64,000 nucleotides of DNA, from NCBI RefSeq assembly GCF_029784135.1, contig NC_073746.1, positions 260,749,598 through 260,813,597 on the forward strand, written 5' to 3'. This DNA is from Toxorhynchites rutilus septentrionalis. Taxonomy: Eukaryota; Arthropoda; Insecta; Diptera; Culicidae. Both the position numbers and the translations under genes were made by a program. Below the pieces are notes generated by a model. The model worked only from the letters and a program-made list of their open reading frames with translations. It was not told the origin of the DNA and made no database searches. Each line of letters begins with the position of its first letter. Within the stretch, counting starts at the first letter, position 1. This document shows, in pieces, positions 1 through 13,252 of the stretch.

Positions 1-1635
1 CAATCTATCCCGAAGCTATCTCCGTTCCTCATTCCTAAAGGTAAAGTTCCCGCCGTAAACACTTGAGTACACTCCCAAAAGTGTTCTCAAGTTTACACAT
101 TATCACCATCAACATCATCTATCCAGCCGCAAACATAATCTCATTAACCCCGCTCAGAACGGCGTGGGCACTTACTCTGCATGACCAACAGGTAACGATA
201 GCATCCATCAGAAAAGTAGCGGCTAGAGACAAATCTACGTGCCTATCACAGATATGAGATGTTTAAGTTTAGTCAACCGGTCGATGACCAGTGGAGCCCA
301 TCGTTAGTTTTTTCGTTAACCGGCAGAATAGTGTGTGAAGGCAAAGATAAAATCGAACCGTTCGTATCGATACTCCGTAATGTAAACAGACTGGAGCGTG
401 ATGGCCCCAGGGTATGTGCTACTTAAGCTTGATGATCGGGGTGATACGGCAAAGGTCATTGACTCGTCAATAGTCCTACGGCCGATCTTCAGACAAACAT
501 TTACTCGAATGTGATGGAGATAAGAATAGAATGGACTTTAAAAGTTCGTTTCATCCCTAATAAGAAGGATTACTGCAAAACACTCAAAAAATAAAAAGGA
601 GTAAGCCGCCACATCGTAAATTCAGTGACTTTTAGAAGGCTGCAACTTCTGATGAATCAACACTCGCATTTTGAAGCTAAAAGTTTCTAGTTTTGGAATC
701 TCTCTTGCTTTGATTTGTTAGAATCGGCGCGTTATTTTTGAAGCTCAAACAGACTGAGACAATATTGCCGAATTACATGCCAACTCAACTGGCCGTAGGA
801 CATTAAAGCTATTAAGCAATTTTCATACTTGAAATCTCAAAAAAAGACTTCTTTTCGAAAAAAAAACGAGATATTTATCTCATTTTTTTACAAAAGTTTT
901 CTAACTCATAAACTATAAGACCCACAAAGTTTCTGTCACAGAAGGAATTTAAATTTTCATTAAATAATATTGGATTACCCGAAAAGTAATTACCGATTTC
1001 TTCATTATAAATAAAATACTTTTTCTTGTACATAGATGAACGCATAAAGATGAAAGGTCTCAAATTCTCAAGTTTTGGAATATTTTACGAAGAAATTTTT
1101 ATCTTGGTATGATATCGGGAAAAAATAAAAATCCTATTTCTTTTTTTTTGTTTGAATGAAAAATTTTCCCTTCGCCTTTGATGATTAATTGTTCAATAAA
1201 TAATGATCGGATCGCAAATCGAAAGGCAGTTTTTAAAGCGATGCAAAAAAAATTTGAATAATTCTTTTCCCGTCATTGAAAATAATTATCCTTGTACAGA
1301 ATTTATTGTAGTTTAGAAAAAGATCGATTTGCTATGCGAATAAATAATGAACAGTTAACTTTTTGTGGTCGTTTGTCTTCTCTCAGCCACCACAGCAAGA
1401 AACCATGCTAATCTTATATTTTACTCAACCAAATATCAGTTTAAGCTTTTCCTAAACTAAGCTTGATGTCTAGTGAACCTATCCACGAATCAATACGGTG
1501 CTCTTATGAATGATAGATAACGGTACTCAGTATCAAACAAAGTAGTCACTCACACAAGACAACGCACAGTGCGTTGAATGAATAGGAATGTGGGAAATCA
1601 ACAGAATTTAGCAGCAGAATTTAGCCACCAATACA
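1..1635. other. AT-rich DNA without a recognisable gene
   Basis: Only short frames are open here and none resembles a known family or has a convincing start and splice context. The stretch is rich in A and T runs and looks like ordinary intergenic or decayed repeat DNA. Confidence 0.6.
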
Positions 1636-1685
1636 TTGGTGTGATGGAAGAGATTGTAATACTTTGGTGTGATGGAAGAGATTGT
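1636..1685. repeat. Short tandem duplication, 28-bp period
   Basis: A 22-base unit (TTGGTGTGATGG... ending ATTGT) occurs identically at 1636-1657 and 1664-1685. Confidence 0.85.
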
Positions 1686-1704
1686 TCATAAGTATCGAAA
1701 CTAC

Positions 1705-2048
1705 TGTTTGCATAAATGTCTCATATTATTTGAATGATCGCATAAGTGTCTCAAGCGACAAAATTTTTGTTTATCTAAACCGAAAAGTTCTGATCTTTTC
1801 GGATACGCATAAATCAGAAATCATTATTTGAGTAACTACTGGTTTAAATTATGTTGAAGTAGTTGTTTCTAGAGAGCAGAATCATTGTTTGCATAAGTGT
1901 CTTATGTCATCTGAATAATCTGTGAAGGCGATCTGGCTTAGTGGTAACATCCAAGTCACTAAAATGGAGAAAACAAATCTGAATAATCTTATGTAAAAAA
2001 ATCTTTGCTTGTTAAAAGTGAAAAGTGCTGATCTTTTCGGATACACAT
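1705..2048. repeat. Diverged direct duplication of a roughly 150-bp block
   Basis: The block starting TGTTTGCATAA at 1705 recurs at 1886, and the block around GATCTTTTCGGATAC at 1782-1810 recurs at 2020-2048 with 27 of 29 bases equal. The spacing differs mainly because the second copy was interrupted by a small SINE at 1921-1976. The order of events is therefore duplication first, SINE insertion later. Confidence 0.7.
1921..1976 (+). mobile_element. Internally deleted tRNA-derived SINE, 56 bp, with perfect TSD
   Basis: The 56 bp carry the 5' head of the same SINE seen complete at 52983-53137 (GGCGATCTGGC.TAGTGG, then AACATCCA). They are joined directly to its 3' end (AGTCACTA followed by an A-rich tail). 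The middle, including the B box, is missing. A perfect 12-bp target duplication, ATCTGAATAATC, flanks it at 1909-1920 and 1977-1988, so it arrived by retrotransposition and is not a chance match. Confidence 0.8.
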
Positions 2049-2726
2049 TGCTGGCATTAATTACACATTTATTGCATCGATGGTAAAAGTGTCTCATACG
2101 GACAATAAAAATAAAATCAAGTGTTGATTATACTTCATATGATTTACTCTTGGAGACTGTTTGGAAAGATTCTACACGAAGACGAATTATAAAATATAAT
2201 TTTCATATAATAATATTACATTAAACACAGTTAATACATATATACGGTTCACAAAAAAAGTTTATTTTTCATGATCTTGCATGTATCACTGATTTTCCAA
2301 GGAAAATTAATTCCGACCAGTACGGCACCCATGCCCAAATTTAGTACGACCGCAAAGGGTTAATAATCAAAGACGAAGGAGCAATTTTCCATTCTAACAA
2401 AAATATCTCTGTATTGAAAGGTCCTACAGGAACGTTATAAGAATCAGATGAAAGCTGGTTGATATGACTAATTGGATTGGATTTTTTATTTGGTAAGTCC
2501 GCAAAATTTTGTTTGAAAAAAAAAACAGAAAGAAATAATATTTTTTTTCTCCATATTTAAATCAACTCCATTATTAACCCTACATACATCAAGATAAAGA
2601 TTTTTTCGACAATCGACAAATATTCCAAAACATGGGAGTTTAAGCTTCAGAACGTTGTGCATCGCATCTTTAAGCGATTATTCAATTTTTTTATACTTTT
2701 AATCGTCAATTACTTTTCGGGCAACT

Positions 2727-3361
<635 letters not shown>

Positions 3362-3363
3362 TA

Positions 3364-4652
3364 AAGGGTGTGTCACATCAAATTGCATCACGGAAAAAAC
3401 GCTGTAGAAATTTAATTTTTAGGAATTATATCTTCAGCTTTCGCTTATAATCAGATAAGAGTGTATAGATCACGTTGACCATGCTTCACTGTCAATTTTC
3501 CGTAAATTTGGAAAAATGTCGTCGAATGAAAAAAAGCGTCGTGAATTAATCCTGCGCACTCATTTCGAGAATCCGGAGTTGTCACATCGGGACATCGGTA
3601 AGATGCTGGGAATCGTCCAATCCACGGTCAGCAGAGTACTAAAACGATACTTCGAGAACCTAACCATCGACCGAAAGGTGAAGAACGGCAAAAATGGATG
3701 CTCCGTCAGTGAAAAAGATCACAAAGGCGTAGTTAAGCAGTTTAGACGTGATCCGAGAAGTTCGGTCCGGGATGTCGCCAATAAGCTGAATTTGTCAAGT
3801 TCATTCGTCCAGCGGACCAAGCAGCGGGAGGGCCTGCGTACATACAAGGTTCAGAAGGCTCCTAACCGCGACGAAAGGCAAAACATGGTGGGGAAGACGC
3901 GAGCCCGGAAGCTGTACACCGAAATGCTGACGAAGCCGCATTGCCTGGTAATGGACGACGAAACCTACGTCAAAGCGGACTTTCGTCAGCTGCCGGGCCT
4001 GTTGTTCTTCTCCGCAGAGGACAAATTCAGCGTTCCGGAGGAGATTCGCAAGCAGAAACTATCCAAGTTTGCCAAAAAGTACATGGTGTGGCAAGCGATC
4101 TGCTCTTGCGGAAAGCGGAGCGCCCCCTTCGGGATGACCGGCACGGTAAACGGGCAGGTTTACCTTAAGGAGTGCCTACAGAAGCGCTTACTACCACTAT
4201 TGAAGCAGCACGAGGGCCCGACCATCTTCTGGCCGGATCTCGCTTCGTGCCACTATTCAAAGGACGTGTTGGAGTGGTACGAAGCCAACGGGGTCACCTT
4301 CGTGCCAAAGGAAATAAACCCGCCGGAGCTTCGCCCAATAGAGAAATATTGGGCGATTATGAAGCAGGCCCTCCGGAAGAACCCAAAAGTTGTCAAATCG
4401 GAGGCGGACTTCAAGAGAAAATGGATTTCTGTTCAAAAAAAACTACAACCTGACGTTGTACAGAATCTTATGGACGGGGTAAAGAGGAAGGTGCGAGCAT
4501 ACGGGCTTGGGCTCGAAGTATGAATAAAAAGAAAATGCCAAAAGTTGTTTAATAGCTTTTATTTTACTTTCTAAAATTTTCAAAAGGATCGGTCTACTGG
4601 GCGAATTTCTACAGCATTTTTTCCGTGATGCAATTTGATGTGACACACCCTT
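3364..4652 (+). mobile_element. Tc1/mariner element, DD37E group (ITmD37E-like), copy 1
   Basis: A 1289-bp element with terminal inverted repeats that begin AAGGGTGTGTCACATC and continue through TGCATCACGG, mirrored at the right end. TA target duplications sit at 3362-3363 and 4653-4654. It holds one transposase frame (3516-4523). A second, inverted copy lies at 22093-23390 and is close to identical, so the family was active fairly recently. The DD37E group was described from mosquitoes; assignment rests on the catalytic spacing seen in copy 2. Confidence 0.93.
3516..4523 (+). CDS. DD37E-group Tc1/mariner transposase (335 aa)
   Basis: Cut-and-paste transposase, expected to bind the inverted repeats in the nucleus and excise the element at TA sites. 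The N-terminal 110 residues hold two helix-turn-helix segments (SHRDIGKMLGIVQSTVSRV at about 23-41 and VRDVANKLNLSSSFVQR at about 84-100). The DDE core has Asp148 in MDDETY, Asp241 in FWPDLASCHY and Glu276 in RPIEKYW. The ATG follows the left inverted repeat and the frame runs to TGA without interruption. Compared with copy 2 it lacks three residues (Asn-Ala-Pro) just before ELRPIE: nine bases were lost between two CGCC repeats near 4324. The second Asp to Glu gap is therefore 34 residues and not 37. Activity is uncertain: the catalytic residues are present but the loop is shortened. Confidence 0.9.
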   Translation: MSSNEKKRRELILRTHFENPELSHRDIGKMLGIVQSTVSRVLKRYFENLTIDRKVKNGKNGCSVSEKDHKGVVKQFRRDPRSSVRDVANKLNLSSSFVQRTKQREGLRTYKVQKAPNRDERQNMVGKTRARKLYTEMLTKPHCLVMDDETYVKADFRQLPGLLFFSAEDKFSVPEEIRKQKLSKFAKKYMVWQAICSCGKRSAPFGMTGTVNGQVYLKECLQKRLLPLLKQHEGPTIFWPDLASCHYSKDVLEWYEANGVTFVPKEINPPELRPIEKYWAIMKQALRKNPKVVKSEADFKRKWISVQKKLQPDVVQNLMDGVKRKVRAYGLGLEV

Positions 4653-4654
4653 TA

Positions 4655-5615
4655 GTTATACTGCCATTCTACGCATAGTTGTCCCATGTTCCAAAATCAG
4701 CAACTGAGAAAAATGCAATCAATGTTTTCCAGCATATTTGTCTACCATTTCCAGCATATTTGTCTAGCATTTCAGTTTAGCAAAAAAACAGGATTTCTAT
4801 GAGCAATAAACTATTGTTTAATGGAACATGAAGAGTTCCCCTCACTCAAATCATTCAAGCTTGATTAAGGACTTCAAAATTCATGGTGGGTCAATTATAC
4901 CTCGAATATCAACATGGGACAAATGAACTTGATGTTATTTTTTGAAATACGAAATACACCAATTGTGTTTTCCCGAAAGAAGTATCAACATCGTTTCATG
5001 AAGAAAAGTGCAATTTTCCAAAAAGTAACACGTGAGAACTATTCGTAAAACTGCAGTTTAATGGCATAAAAAAGTAAACACAATTGGTGCCGTAGCAAGT
5101 AGCATCGGAATGTGGTATATGGTAGTGATATCGCTTGTGAATCGCATAGTGGTGTAAGCGCTGTGAGTGATCTGCAACACCTTTGCAGAATATAAATCTA
5201 ATTGATATTAGGTAATCGCTAACAGTACTAACAGTACGCTAACAGAACAGTATACACGTGTTCTGTTAATCTTTTTTTTATTTGTTTGAGAATTAGTGTG
5301 ACTTGAATTTCTTGCACTTGAGCCGATTAATTTCTTATGGATCTACAAAAAATATGGTGGAACAGTTATGCCTAGAATATCAACATGGGACAATTGAGCT
5401 TGATGATGTTTTTTAAAAGCCGAAGTTTTTTTTTCGCTTCTCACCTTGACTACTGTGCTCTCCAGACCGACATAAATGAACCGTAAAAATGGTGCCTTGG
5501 TATGGAACTGGAATGTTAAAAAATGTAAATCTATTGCATTCTCTCGCCGACGATCAAGAAACGAATTCATATATTCAATCGGGCCCGTACTCCAGAAGTG
5601 AGTTGTTTCCATTTG
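4655..5615. other. No gene; one small perfect hairpin
   Basis: No coding family recognised. A 10-bp perfect inverted repeat TAACAGAACA / TGTTCTGTTA lies at 5240-5268 with a 9-base loop. Confidence 0.55.
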
Positions 5616-5693
5616 TGATTTCGGTGTGATTGCACCGCCGTATTCGCCAGGCATAGCTCCTTCCGATTATCACTTTTTTCGGTTGATAGTGTA
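5616..5693 (+). pseudogene. Mariner transposase C-terminal catalytic fragment
   Basis: The plus frame reads VIAPPYSPGIAPSDYHFF and then RLIVYG before a stop. This matches the mariner catalytic block around the third Asp (PPYSPDLAPSDYHLF in the family), with the usual catalytic Asp before L replaced by Gly. No start, no upstream catalytic motifs and a stop directly after: a dead fragment of a DD34D mariner. Confidence 0.7.
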
Positions 5694-6899
5694 TGGCTGA
5701 ATTGGGCTGTACTCGACTAATTTGGATTAAAATAGATTGATTGAATGAATGATTTCAGTTAAAACGCTCGCAAAAGTGTTTGCAAAAAATATAAAACTAA
5801 TTATATACTTTGCATACAAAAAACGCTGAATTCATCGATGAAGCATTAGTAGTTATTCAAAATCCATGAGCCATATAAATCAATTTGTTTTTGAAGTTAG
5901 AATCTATGTAAAATAAGGCTTCGATAAAGAACTATTTTATGCTAGATTATAATGCATGGATCGTTTGCATTGAGATGGCAGCTGTGCTCTGAATCTCTCC
6001 ACTTCTCGCTCAACAATCTATTTATAGATGACAAACAAAACCACATTTACACATTGTACGGATTAGCTGCGGTATTTTCTATACACTTGAAACATAGATC
6101 GTACTGCTGTAAGGCTTTCAGCTCTATGTGAAACGTCTTTCTTCCGTTTCATGGAACAATATTATCTTGCTACCTAGCTGGATCACCGCTATGGAAGTTT
6201 TCCTAACTTTATTAAAGCTTGGAAGTCGATTGCTGTTATATACTCATACTCGGTGGTATACCGTGTCATTACTGCACCACTGTTAACAGTGAAACTTTGG
6301 TGGTATGATGAAACTTCTGGTCACGATATCCACATCCGTGCCACCACCGGAAGGGTGCTGGTGTATGTGTGTGTGTGGGATGGAATCGGTTTAAGATTAG
6401 GATATTAAGATAAAGCTGTAATGATACTTTGGAAGCAAAGGCTGTAGAAGTAGTGTGATAGTTGAGTTTGTAATGTTTACACCACAACTATTTTGAAAAA
6501 TGGGATCTGCTTCTTGGTTAAATTTTATATGAATAATCTCTCCACAGTAGTAGATTAAGGCAACTGTTATTTGTTATTCGTGACGTATTTACTTTGATAT
6601 ATTGAACTTCTGACGTCTGGGTTATCCGTAGTTGAGATTTATTTGATTTCAAACCAGTTTTTGTTCGTAATAAAAGAAAAGATTCATGATATAATGCGTC
6701 ATACGTTAGTCGATAATTTGTTTCGTCCAACTAAACTTCCACCACATAAAGTGCCAAACAGCACAGAATGATGTCAATCGACGGTCAAACAATATTGGTA
6801 GTTTTAGTTAACGTTTTATTCACTGTTGTTATCACTCCAGTGGACTTAAAGATGTGGGAGAAGACCACTCGAATTTACCGCTTATTCACACTTTGGCGT

Positions 6900-6971
6900 C
6901 CGGCGACACCACAGTGGTTACGCACGAAAACTAGCGGCTGACTGCCGGTGACACCACAGTGGTTACGTGCG
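6900..6971. repeat. Direct repeat, 45-bp period
   Basis: The 27-base unit CCGG.GACACCACAGTGG and following bases occurs at 6900-6926 and 6945-6971 with three differences. Confidence 0.8.
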
Positions 6972-7084
6972 CAAAGTATATCTGTGGCCGGCGAAAGCAC
7001 TTTAGTATCGTTTGCAATTTGTTGGGGTTTTGTTTTGGTAACAATAACATACACACACCAACATGTTTTATGTTTTTATAAGTA

Positions 7085-7200
7085 AGAAGGTGGGAAAATA
7101 CGGACATATTAAGAAAAACTTCAAACATATCTTTCGAAACTTATGTTTCTCCAAACTTAAATGCAGTTTCTTGCATTCCAATATATTGTTTTTCGAATTA
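7085..7200 (+). repeat. Fragment of a dispersed repeat shared with 14511-14640
   Basis: The segment GGTGGGAAAATACGGACAT and the next roughly 90 bases match 14511-14640 (GGTGGGGGTAAAATGGACAT...) at about three bases in four, in the same orientation. The same family appears to end, inverted, near 17091-17117. Probably a MITE family. Confidence 0.6.
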
Positions 7201-7579
7201 ATCGACCGAATGTTTTTCAATGTTTTTACTAAAATTAAAACCAAACCGAATAGTAGAACATTGAAAGTGTAAAAATAAATGGAAAAAAAACCTTCCGCCT
7301 TCTAAAGTAAACACACTAGAATGCGCTGCGGAGGTAAGATGTGTTGGTAAGGATTATTGCCAAAACTTCATCATATGATGATTTTCCATGAAAAATTATA
7401 AAAGTTGCTGTTCGATTTTTTAAACGCTCGGTACAATAAGGGTTAAGGATACCGGATAGTTTCCGGATATCCGTTAAATCTCCAATTCAGCCATTCCATG
7501 CCTAACCGATATTGTGGTTCTCAGATTTCCGTGAAAAGTTTTGTTCTTTATTGCAAAATATTAATTTTTTTTTTCATTA

Positions 7580-8458
7580 GGGTGCCAATTTTCATTTTAA
7601 GGTGGTCCGAAAAATCACCTCTTTTTTTCCAAAAATGACTTTTTAAAAAATCATAACTTTTGAACTACTGGACCTATTCAGATGATCAATATGTCAAATT
7701 GAAGCCAATAAGCTATTCTTGTTTGAAAAAAAAATATTATTGATTGTATTTGTTTTTCATTGTTTACGTGGATTCGTGACCAAGGGCACCATACTTTTTT
7801 TTGTATTTTTTTGTTGAAAGCTGAGTTTTTTTTCACATAACACATCCGAATAACAGAGAGGTGTTCTTTTCCGTTTTCGAGTAACGATTTTTCAAAGTTA
7901 ACATGGTTTCAGTTCTCGTGCAATATGGCTAATCGGCTGAACAACATCTATGCGACTAGAATCCAATTGGTATTTTTGCAAAGAAGATTCAAATCGGATT
8001 CAAATTGGTGTATCGATCATCTGAATCGGCCCAGTAGTTCAGAAGCTAGGAATTTTCAAAATCATTTTTGGAAAAAGGGGAAAAAGGATGTTTTGGACCA
8101 TCGGTTAAGCTTGAAAAATCATAATTCAAGAACAAAAAATAACGCCTCTCTAAATTTTACATATCTCATGCTAAAAAACACTTCATCTTTCAAGTGAAAA
8201 ATCATATTTGAAAATATAGCGCCCTTGGTCCGAGACCATGCAAACTATGAAAAACAAATCCAATCGGTAATTACAAAAACAAAATCCATTTTTTTCTCGA
8301 AAGTATCGTATTTTTTTAGAGAAGACTAGCTAGTTGGCTTCAATTTGATGTGTCGATCATTGAAACCGGTCCAAATAATGAATTTTTGAAAATAGTGATT
8401 TTCGGAAAAAGGGGAAAAAATGATTTTTTGGATCACCCAAAAATGGAAATGGTCACTC
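7580..8458. mobile_element. Foldback MITE with TA target duplication, 879 bp
   Basis: The left end (GGGTGCCAATTTTCATTTT, then a GGTGGTCC.AAAAATCA block) is mirrored at the right end (..GATCACCCAAAAATGGAAAT, GGTCACTC). The mirror extends inwards through the GACCAAGGGC and TTGGCTTCAATTTGA segments. TA dinucleotides flank it at 7578-7579 and 8459-8460. No transposase is encoded; the short frames inside are products of the inverted repeat. Confidence 0.8.
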
Positions 8459-8460
8459 TA

Positions 8461-11400
8461 ATGAAAAAAAAAATAAAAAATCCGGGTTCAATATTTTGCG
8501 ATATAGAACAGAATAACCAGTTAAAATTTAGAACAACTCCAAAGAACGAAATGATTTTCAAGCACATTACACAGCGTTTGAACAGAACTACCAATTACCC
8601 ATACTTTTCAATGTCTTCAGAAATTTTACAAGTCTTCTTCTATTTTGATAAAACAATTAATTACCACCAATCGCTGCAATAAAATATTCAATATGACACC
8701 CACGTTCCGGCGAAGCGAAGGGAAAAAGCCATATTCGATTCGACACGGAACCAATTGCAAAATATTGGAAAAGTTGCTCCGCGAATTGCTTTCAATCATC
8801 TCCGGCTCCGTGCGGAGAGCAACAAAAACCGAGTGTCGGTCGAGAAATGCCATCTAGATACTAAAGCTGGTAAAATATGGCATGAAAATGCAAATTACTT
8901 TTTCACTTTCTTCCAGCTCGCTTCTTTTACAAAAATATCCAACAAATTTCCCACGAAAAAAACACAAACTTTCTTCCACCCAGCCGTACAGTAAATCTTT
9001 GCGCATAATTTCCAGCATCAAATTTTTTTTCTCGCTTCTATTCTTCATTTTGGTATAAAATCCGAAATCTACTAAAAGCTAGAGCGAGGAGCCGAAACAC
9101 AAAAAATGATTATGAATGTTCGATCAGCTGTGCCTTCCCAGGAGGTACTCGTTTTCCTGCTTTCCTCCACCTCCGATGGAATCGCACGAAAAAAAAATCG
9201 GATCAAGGAAATATGGCCTCTTTTTAATTTTCAATTGTTCGCACAGCTCACGAAACAGAAGAATAACAACCAACATAACCGTGGTGTTATCGCGGGCTTT
9301 CAACTAATGGTTCCATTTTCCCGCGCCCCCGTTTTCTCGGTTTTCCTCGTTCCATCATGAATGATAATCGGCAGACAAGTTTTCGCCTCTGCTGGCAAAC
9401 ATAATTATCAATGAAAGGAAAATGATGGTTTCGTGTCTGTTGGCGTGTTGGGTCGTTTGTGCTTCAGCGCTTGAGTCGATCGCCAACAGACATCGCTTCG
9501 AATTAATAGATTATTAATTATCACTCCGATATTGTTAGTCGAAAAACAAACAAAAATCACATACTTCCTCGGGTCGCGACGTTATGCTTCGGGGTGTCTG
9601 CTACAGGGCGAAGATATTTCGTTCCAAAATTACTCGGATATTGATCGTCTTCAAGATTCACTGACGACTCTGGGAAATCAACAAAAATTTACAACTTTAC
9701 AGCCTCAGTCACTACTGCCTGTTACGACTTCACTGGTGTTACACCAGAATGGCCGTACACTCACTTCGCAAATCTTCAGGTTCCAGTACACAGATTAGTT
9801 TCCACTTGAGTGATCTTCTTTATTCACTAAGATAGTAATTAGTCACGCGTGACCAGCGTACACTCTGTACCCCGGAGGTTCCTGTGCGCAGAGCACCGAC
9901 GAGTGTCTCACAAAACCGATCCGATCCACGAAACTTCCAGCGAGCGAATGATCAAGAATCACAAGATCATTTGGCCAGAGCCGCGGCGTTGAGAATAATG
10001 AGATCAGTACCACCACTATCGCCACCACAGCAGGGCTCACGAAGAACGAAGAATGCTTCTCCGGCTGAGAGGAAATCCCAAGGAAAAGCACGGAACGGAC
10101 AGAACATAGACACGTGAAACAGATATTCAACGGGAAGCATAAGCAAATCCGCTCCGAGCGCCACGCTGCTGCGGATGTGGCTTAGATGAGCTTTGGAAAA
10201 AGACTGAGAAGCGGCTCATTACCGCACGATACTTTTATATTTCTTAACACTTTGGGCCCGCGTTGCATCTCGCTTTCGCTACCTAAATAGGAGCCTCGTG
10301 CCTGGGTAGACTCCTCTTCAACACTGTTCGTCGTTCTGTGCCATTGGTGTCGCGAATCGCGGCACTGTTTTCCGATTGTTATGCTGAGCAGAAAGCAATG
10401 GTAGCTCAGCTCTCGATTGTTGACATTCAAATTTATTCTAGTTTGATGGGGTGCTGAATGAAGATTATATTTTATTATGCGAAAATAGAAAAGCTCTGCG
10501 CTACTTATAGCGCTCGTCTCATACGCGAAAAAAACAGAACCCCTCGAGTCCGAGTGGCTAAACGAATGAGTGTGATTGTATCTGGTTGTGATTTTACTGA
10601 ATAGAGTTTATTCTAGAAGCACAATTAACGCGATTTCGATACATATAATTTCCAGCGCTGTTAAAAGTGTATGGTAAAGTAACATTCTGTAATACAGTTC
10701 CACGTTTACAATTCACGTTGCAGCAATATTATTCTAAAATGATTAGCGATGCAAAAAGCCCAACTGTCTACACAGTCCTTGAGCCGTTCCCAGGAATTAA
10801 ATGCACGGACACTTTGCAGTCACAAAAACAAATATTATGGCATTCGTTTAGTTCCAGAGAAACCCATAAGTTGCCGTCAAACGGGGAATTTCCGTCGCAG
10901 ATTACAACTGGTTCCTATTAAAAGCTGGCCTGAGTAAGAACTCGTCATCAAGATCAGTATCATGAGGATAATGAGTATTAATAGAATTCGGTGAGATCGG
11001 TATAATCAATTAATTTTCATGACTAGATATTAACATCAATTTCACGTAATCTCGGTTTTTATTTATAAATACCATCATTAGATTTATGAAAAACATGGAA
11101 AAATTCCTTAGTGGTTATCATATCAATAGTATTATTCCGAAAAGCATTTTTATTCATCAACAAATCAGATTCCATTACCAAATAGTACGTATCGATGAAA
11201 ATTGATTGACGAGTCAGTCCGAATCGGATGAAAAAAACCCTCGTCTCTTTGTCGAAAAAAAATCTTCGGATCTAAGGAACCTATCCAATAAGTGTGCTTA
11301 ACCTTAAACACTCAACTACGACTTTTATCTGAGTTCGAAATCTATGTTCGCAGACACAAATCTTGGCATCGGTGTTGGTACCATGTACATTCCGTAGTCT

Positions 11401-13252
11401 ACCTCCGGAGTGTTATGTTGTTTCAGTCCTTTTGTTCCAATTCTATGTTGAATCCATCAGATCAGGTTCAATTGGATTCCATTACAGCAGAACGCATGTT
11501 TCAGGTTGCGAGTAGTATTTCGTCATTTTAATCAATGCTTCCACGTCTCAAACTTTACTGGTATAGAACAAGAAAATCGTGTTTCTTATTGATAGCAGAT
11601 GTGGTTCCAAAACTGGTGCGAGAATCAATAAGCTGTAATGATATCAACATGCCCACAAAAACAGGTTATAAATGAAGAACTTGCATTTCAGGAAAACTTA
11701 TTGAAAAAAGGTATTATAGCACACCATCTGCAGTTGATTGTTCTCCTGACCATTTTTACTTTATATGTATTTTTTTTATTAATCAAAACTGAAAAATGAG
11801 GCAAATGTTAATATCCACTGAAGTTGGGAACATCGAAGGGTTTTGGAGATTCGCATATACATCAATTGGCAAGATACTTAGTACACCAAAACAAGCGTTG
11901 CTAGAAAGCATTTCATTTTCGAAACCATGTCTTTTCATGCCTCGTAACGCAAATGAGCAAATGTCATCGGTCCCTCAACGCTTTAAAAAATGTTTGTATG
12001 TATGGAAGCAGATATCTCTTTCTTTTTTCCTGTTTCATCTTTATTGGGATTGTACCCAAAAAAAAAGTCTAAACAACGTCAACGGGAACCGAACCAAGGC
12101 CGGCTGGAATGCCAAAATGTTTTACACGATCACGCTATCCACATGGCTAATGATGCTGTTGCGGAGAAGCGTGATAATATTACATCTCATTACAAACTGA
12201 AGTTGGAAAATGTCTCCTAATTTTACTTCTAGAAAATACTTTCCAGCATAAAGGAGATCTATATCCATCTCGGTCTGGACCGTGGCCAAGTAATGCGTGC
12301 TTATTTGACACGTGTCTCTTGTTTCAATCGCTCGTATTAATATTATATTGCCGTATCATATATATTATACAAATGCATACCAGTATTTGAGAGTCATGAC
12401 ATTTTCTGTCATTTTTACGTTCATTTAATGCAATAAATCGGGGTGACAAAACATGAGCTAAAAATCAATTGTGGGTGTGGAGATTCGAACTAATCTGTCA
12501 TACGGTTTGTGAGCCTGACCATAGATTTTGTTTCCGACATGTGCCACAGGATCCTTACGATCCGAGCTGAAATTGGCTGAATACAAAAGAACAGTGATAG
12601 ACATAAAAAGCCCACCTTGGATGTTAGAAACTTTTCTCAATTTCTGGACTTTTTTTTATCAAAAACTACTACCGTAATTTTATGGAATTGTTTGTTAAAT
12701 ATAACTCCTACGAGTAATTAACAAGTTTTTTCCATTTTTGGTCGGTTTTGTTTATTTCATTACATGACTTCTTCAATGTGTGCAAACATGTGTTGGCTAG
12801 AATAAAAGCCTACACCAAAAAAAAAAATATTAATATCACTCAAAATCTTTGAGTAACACCTCGTTTCTTCATATTATGACAGTAAGAGGTGTGAGGCATT
12901 GTTAGCAATCGATATTTAAGCGATATAAACAAAGTGTTGTTTACATTGTATTGAAAACAGCATCAGACAACGATTTTCTCAATTTTGTTTGAATAAAAAA
13001 CAATCTAGTAAGTAAAAATAGCAATTTCTTGAGACTTTATTATAAAAACAACATTTTTGATTCTATTTCCATCAATTTTAGCTGGATATAATTCATGAAC
13101 CAAACAAACCAAACATTTTATTTCTATGGCACGTAAAATAAAAATGGAAAACAAGTATGAAAAACCCTAGTTCAAGAAATAACAAATCACACAATAAGAG
13201 CAAAAAAGTTAAAAGCATTAATATTTAGTGTGGGCTCCTGAAGCTTCAACGT
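8461..13252. other. 4.8 kb with no supported gene
   Basis: Several frames of 60-134 codons are open but none shows a domain, a signal peptide with matching splice sites, or similarity to a family I know. The interval around 9.1-10.5 kb is less AT-rich than its surroundings and could hold regulatory DNA or a diverged exon, but I cannot support one. Confidence 0.45.

Larger units (their letters stand above)
5694..7577. other. No gene; small repeats only
   Basis: No coding family recognised. Two local repeats are noted separately: a 27-base direct repeat near 6.9 kb and a repeat-family fragment at 7085-7200. Confidence 0.5.

Noticed and set aside
11796..12200. 134-codon open frame starting with ATG
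   Set aside because: No domain, biased low-complexity composition and a second overlapping frame of similar length; no support for a gene.
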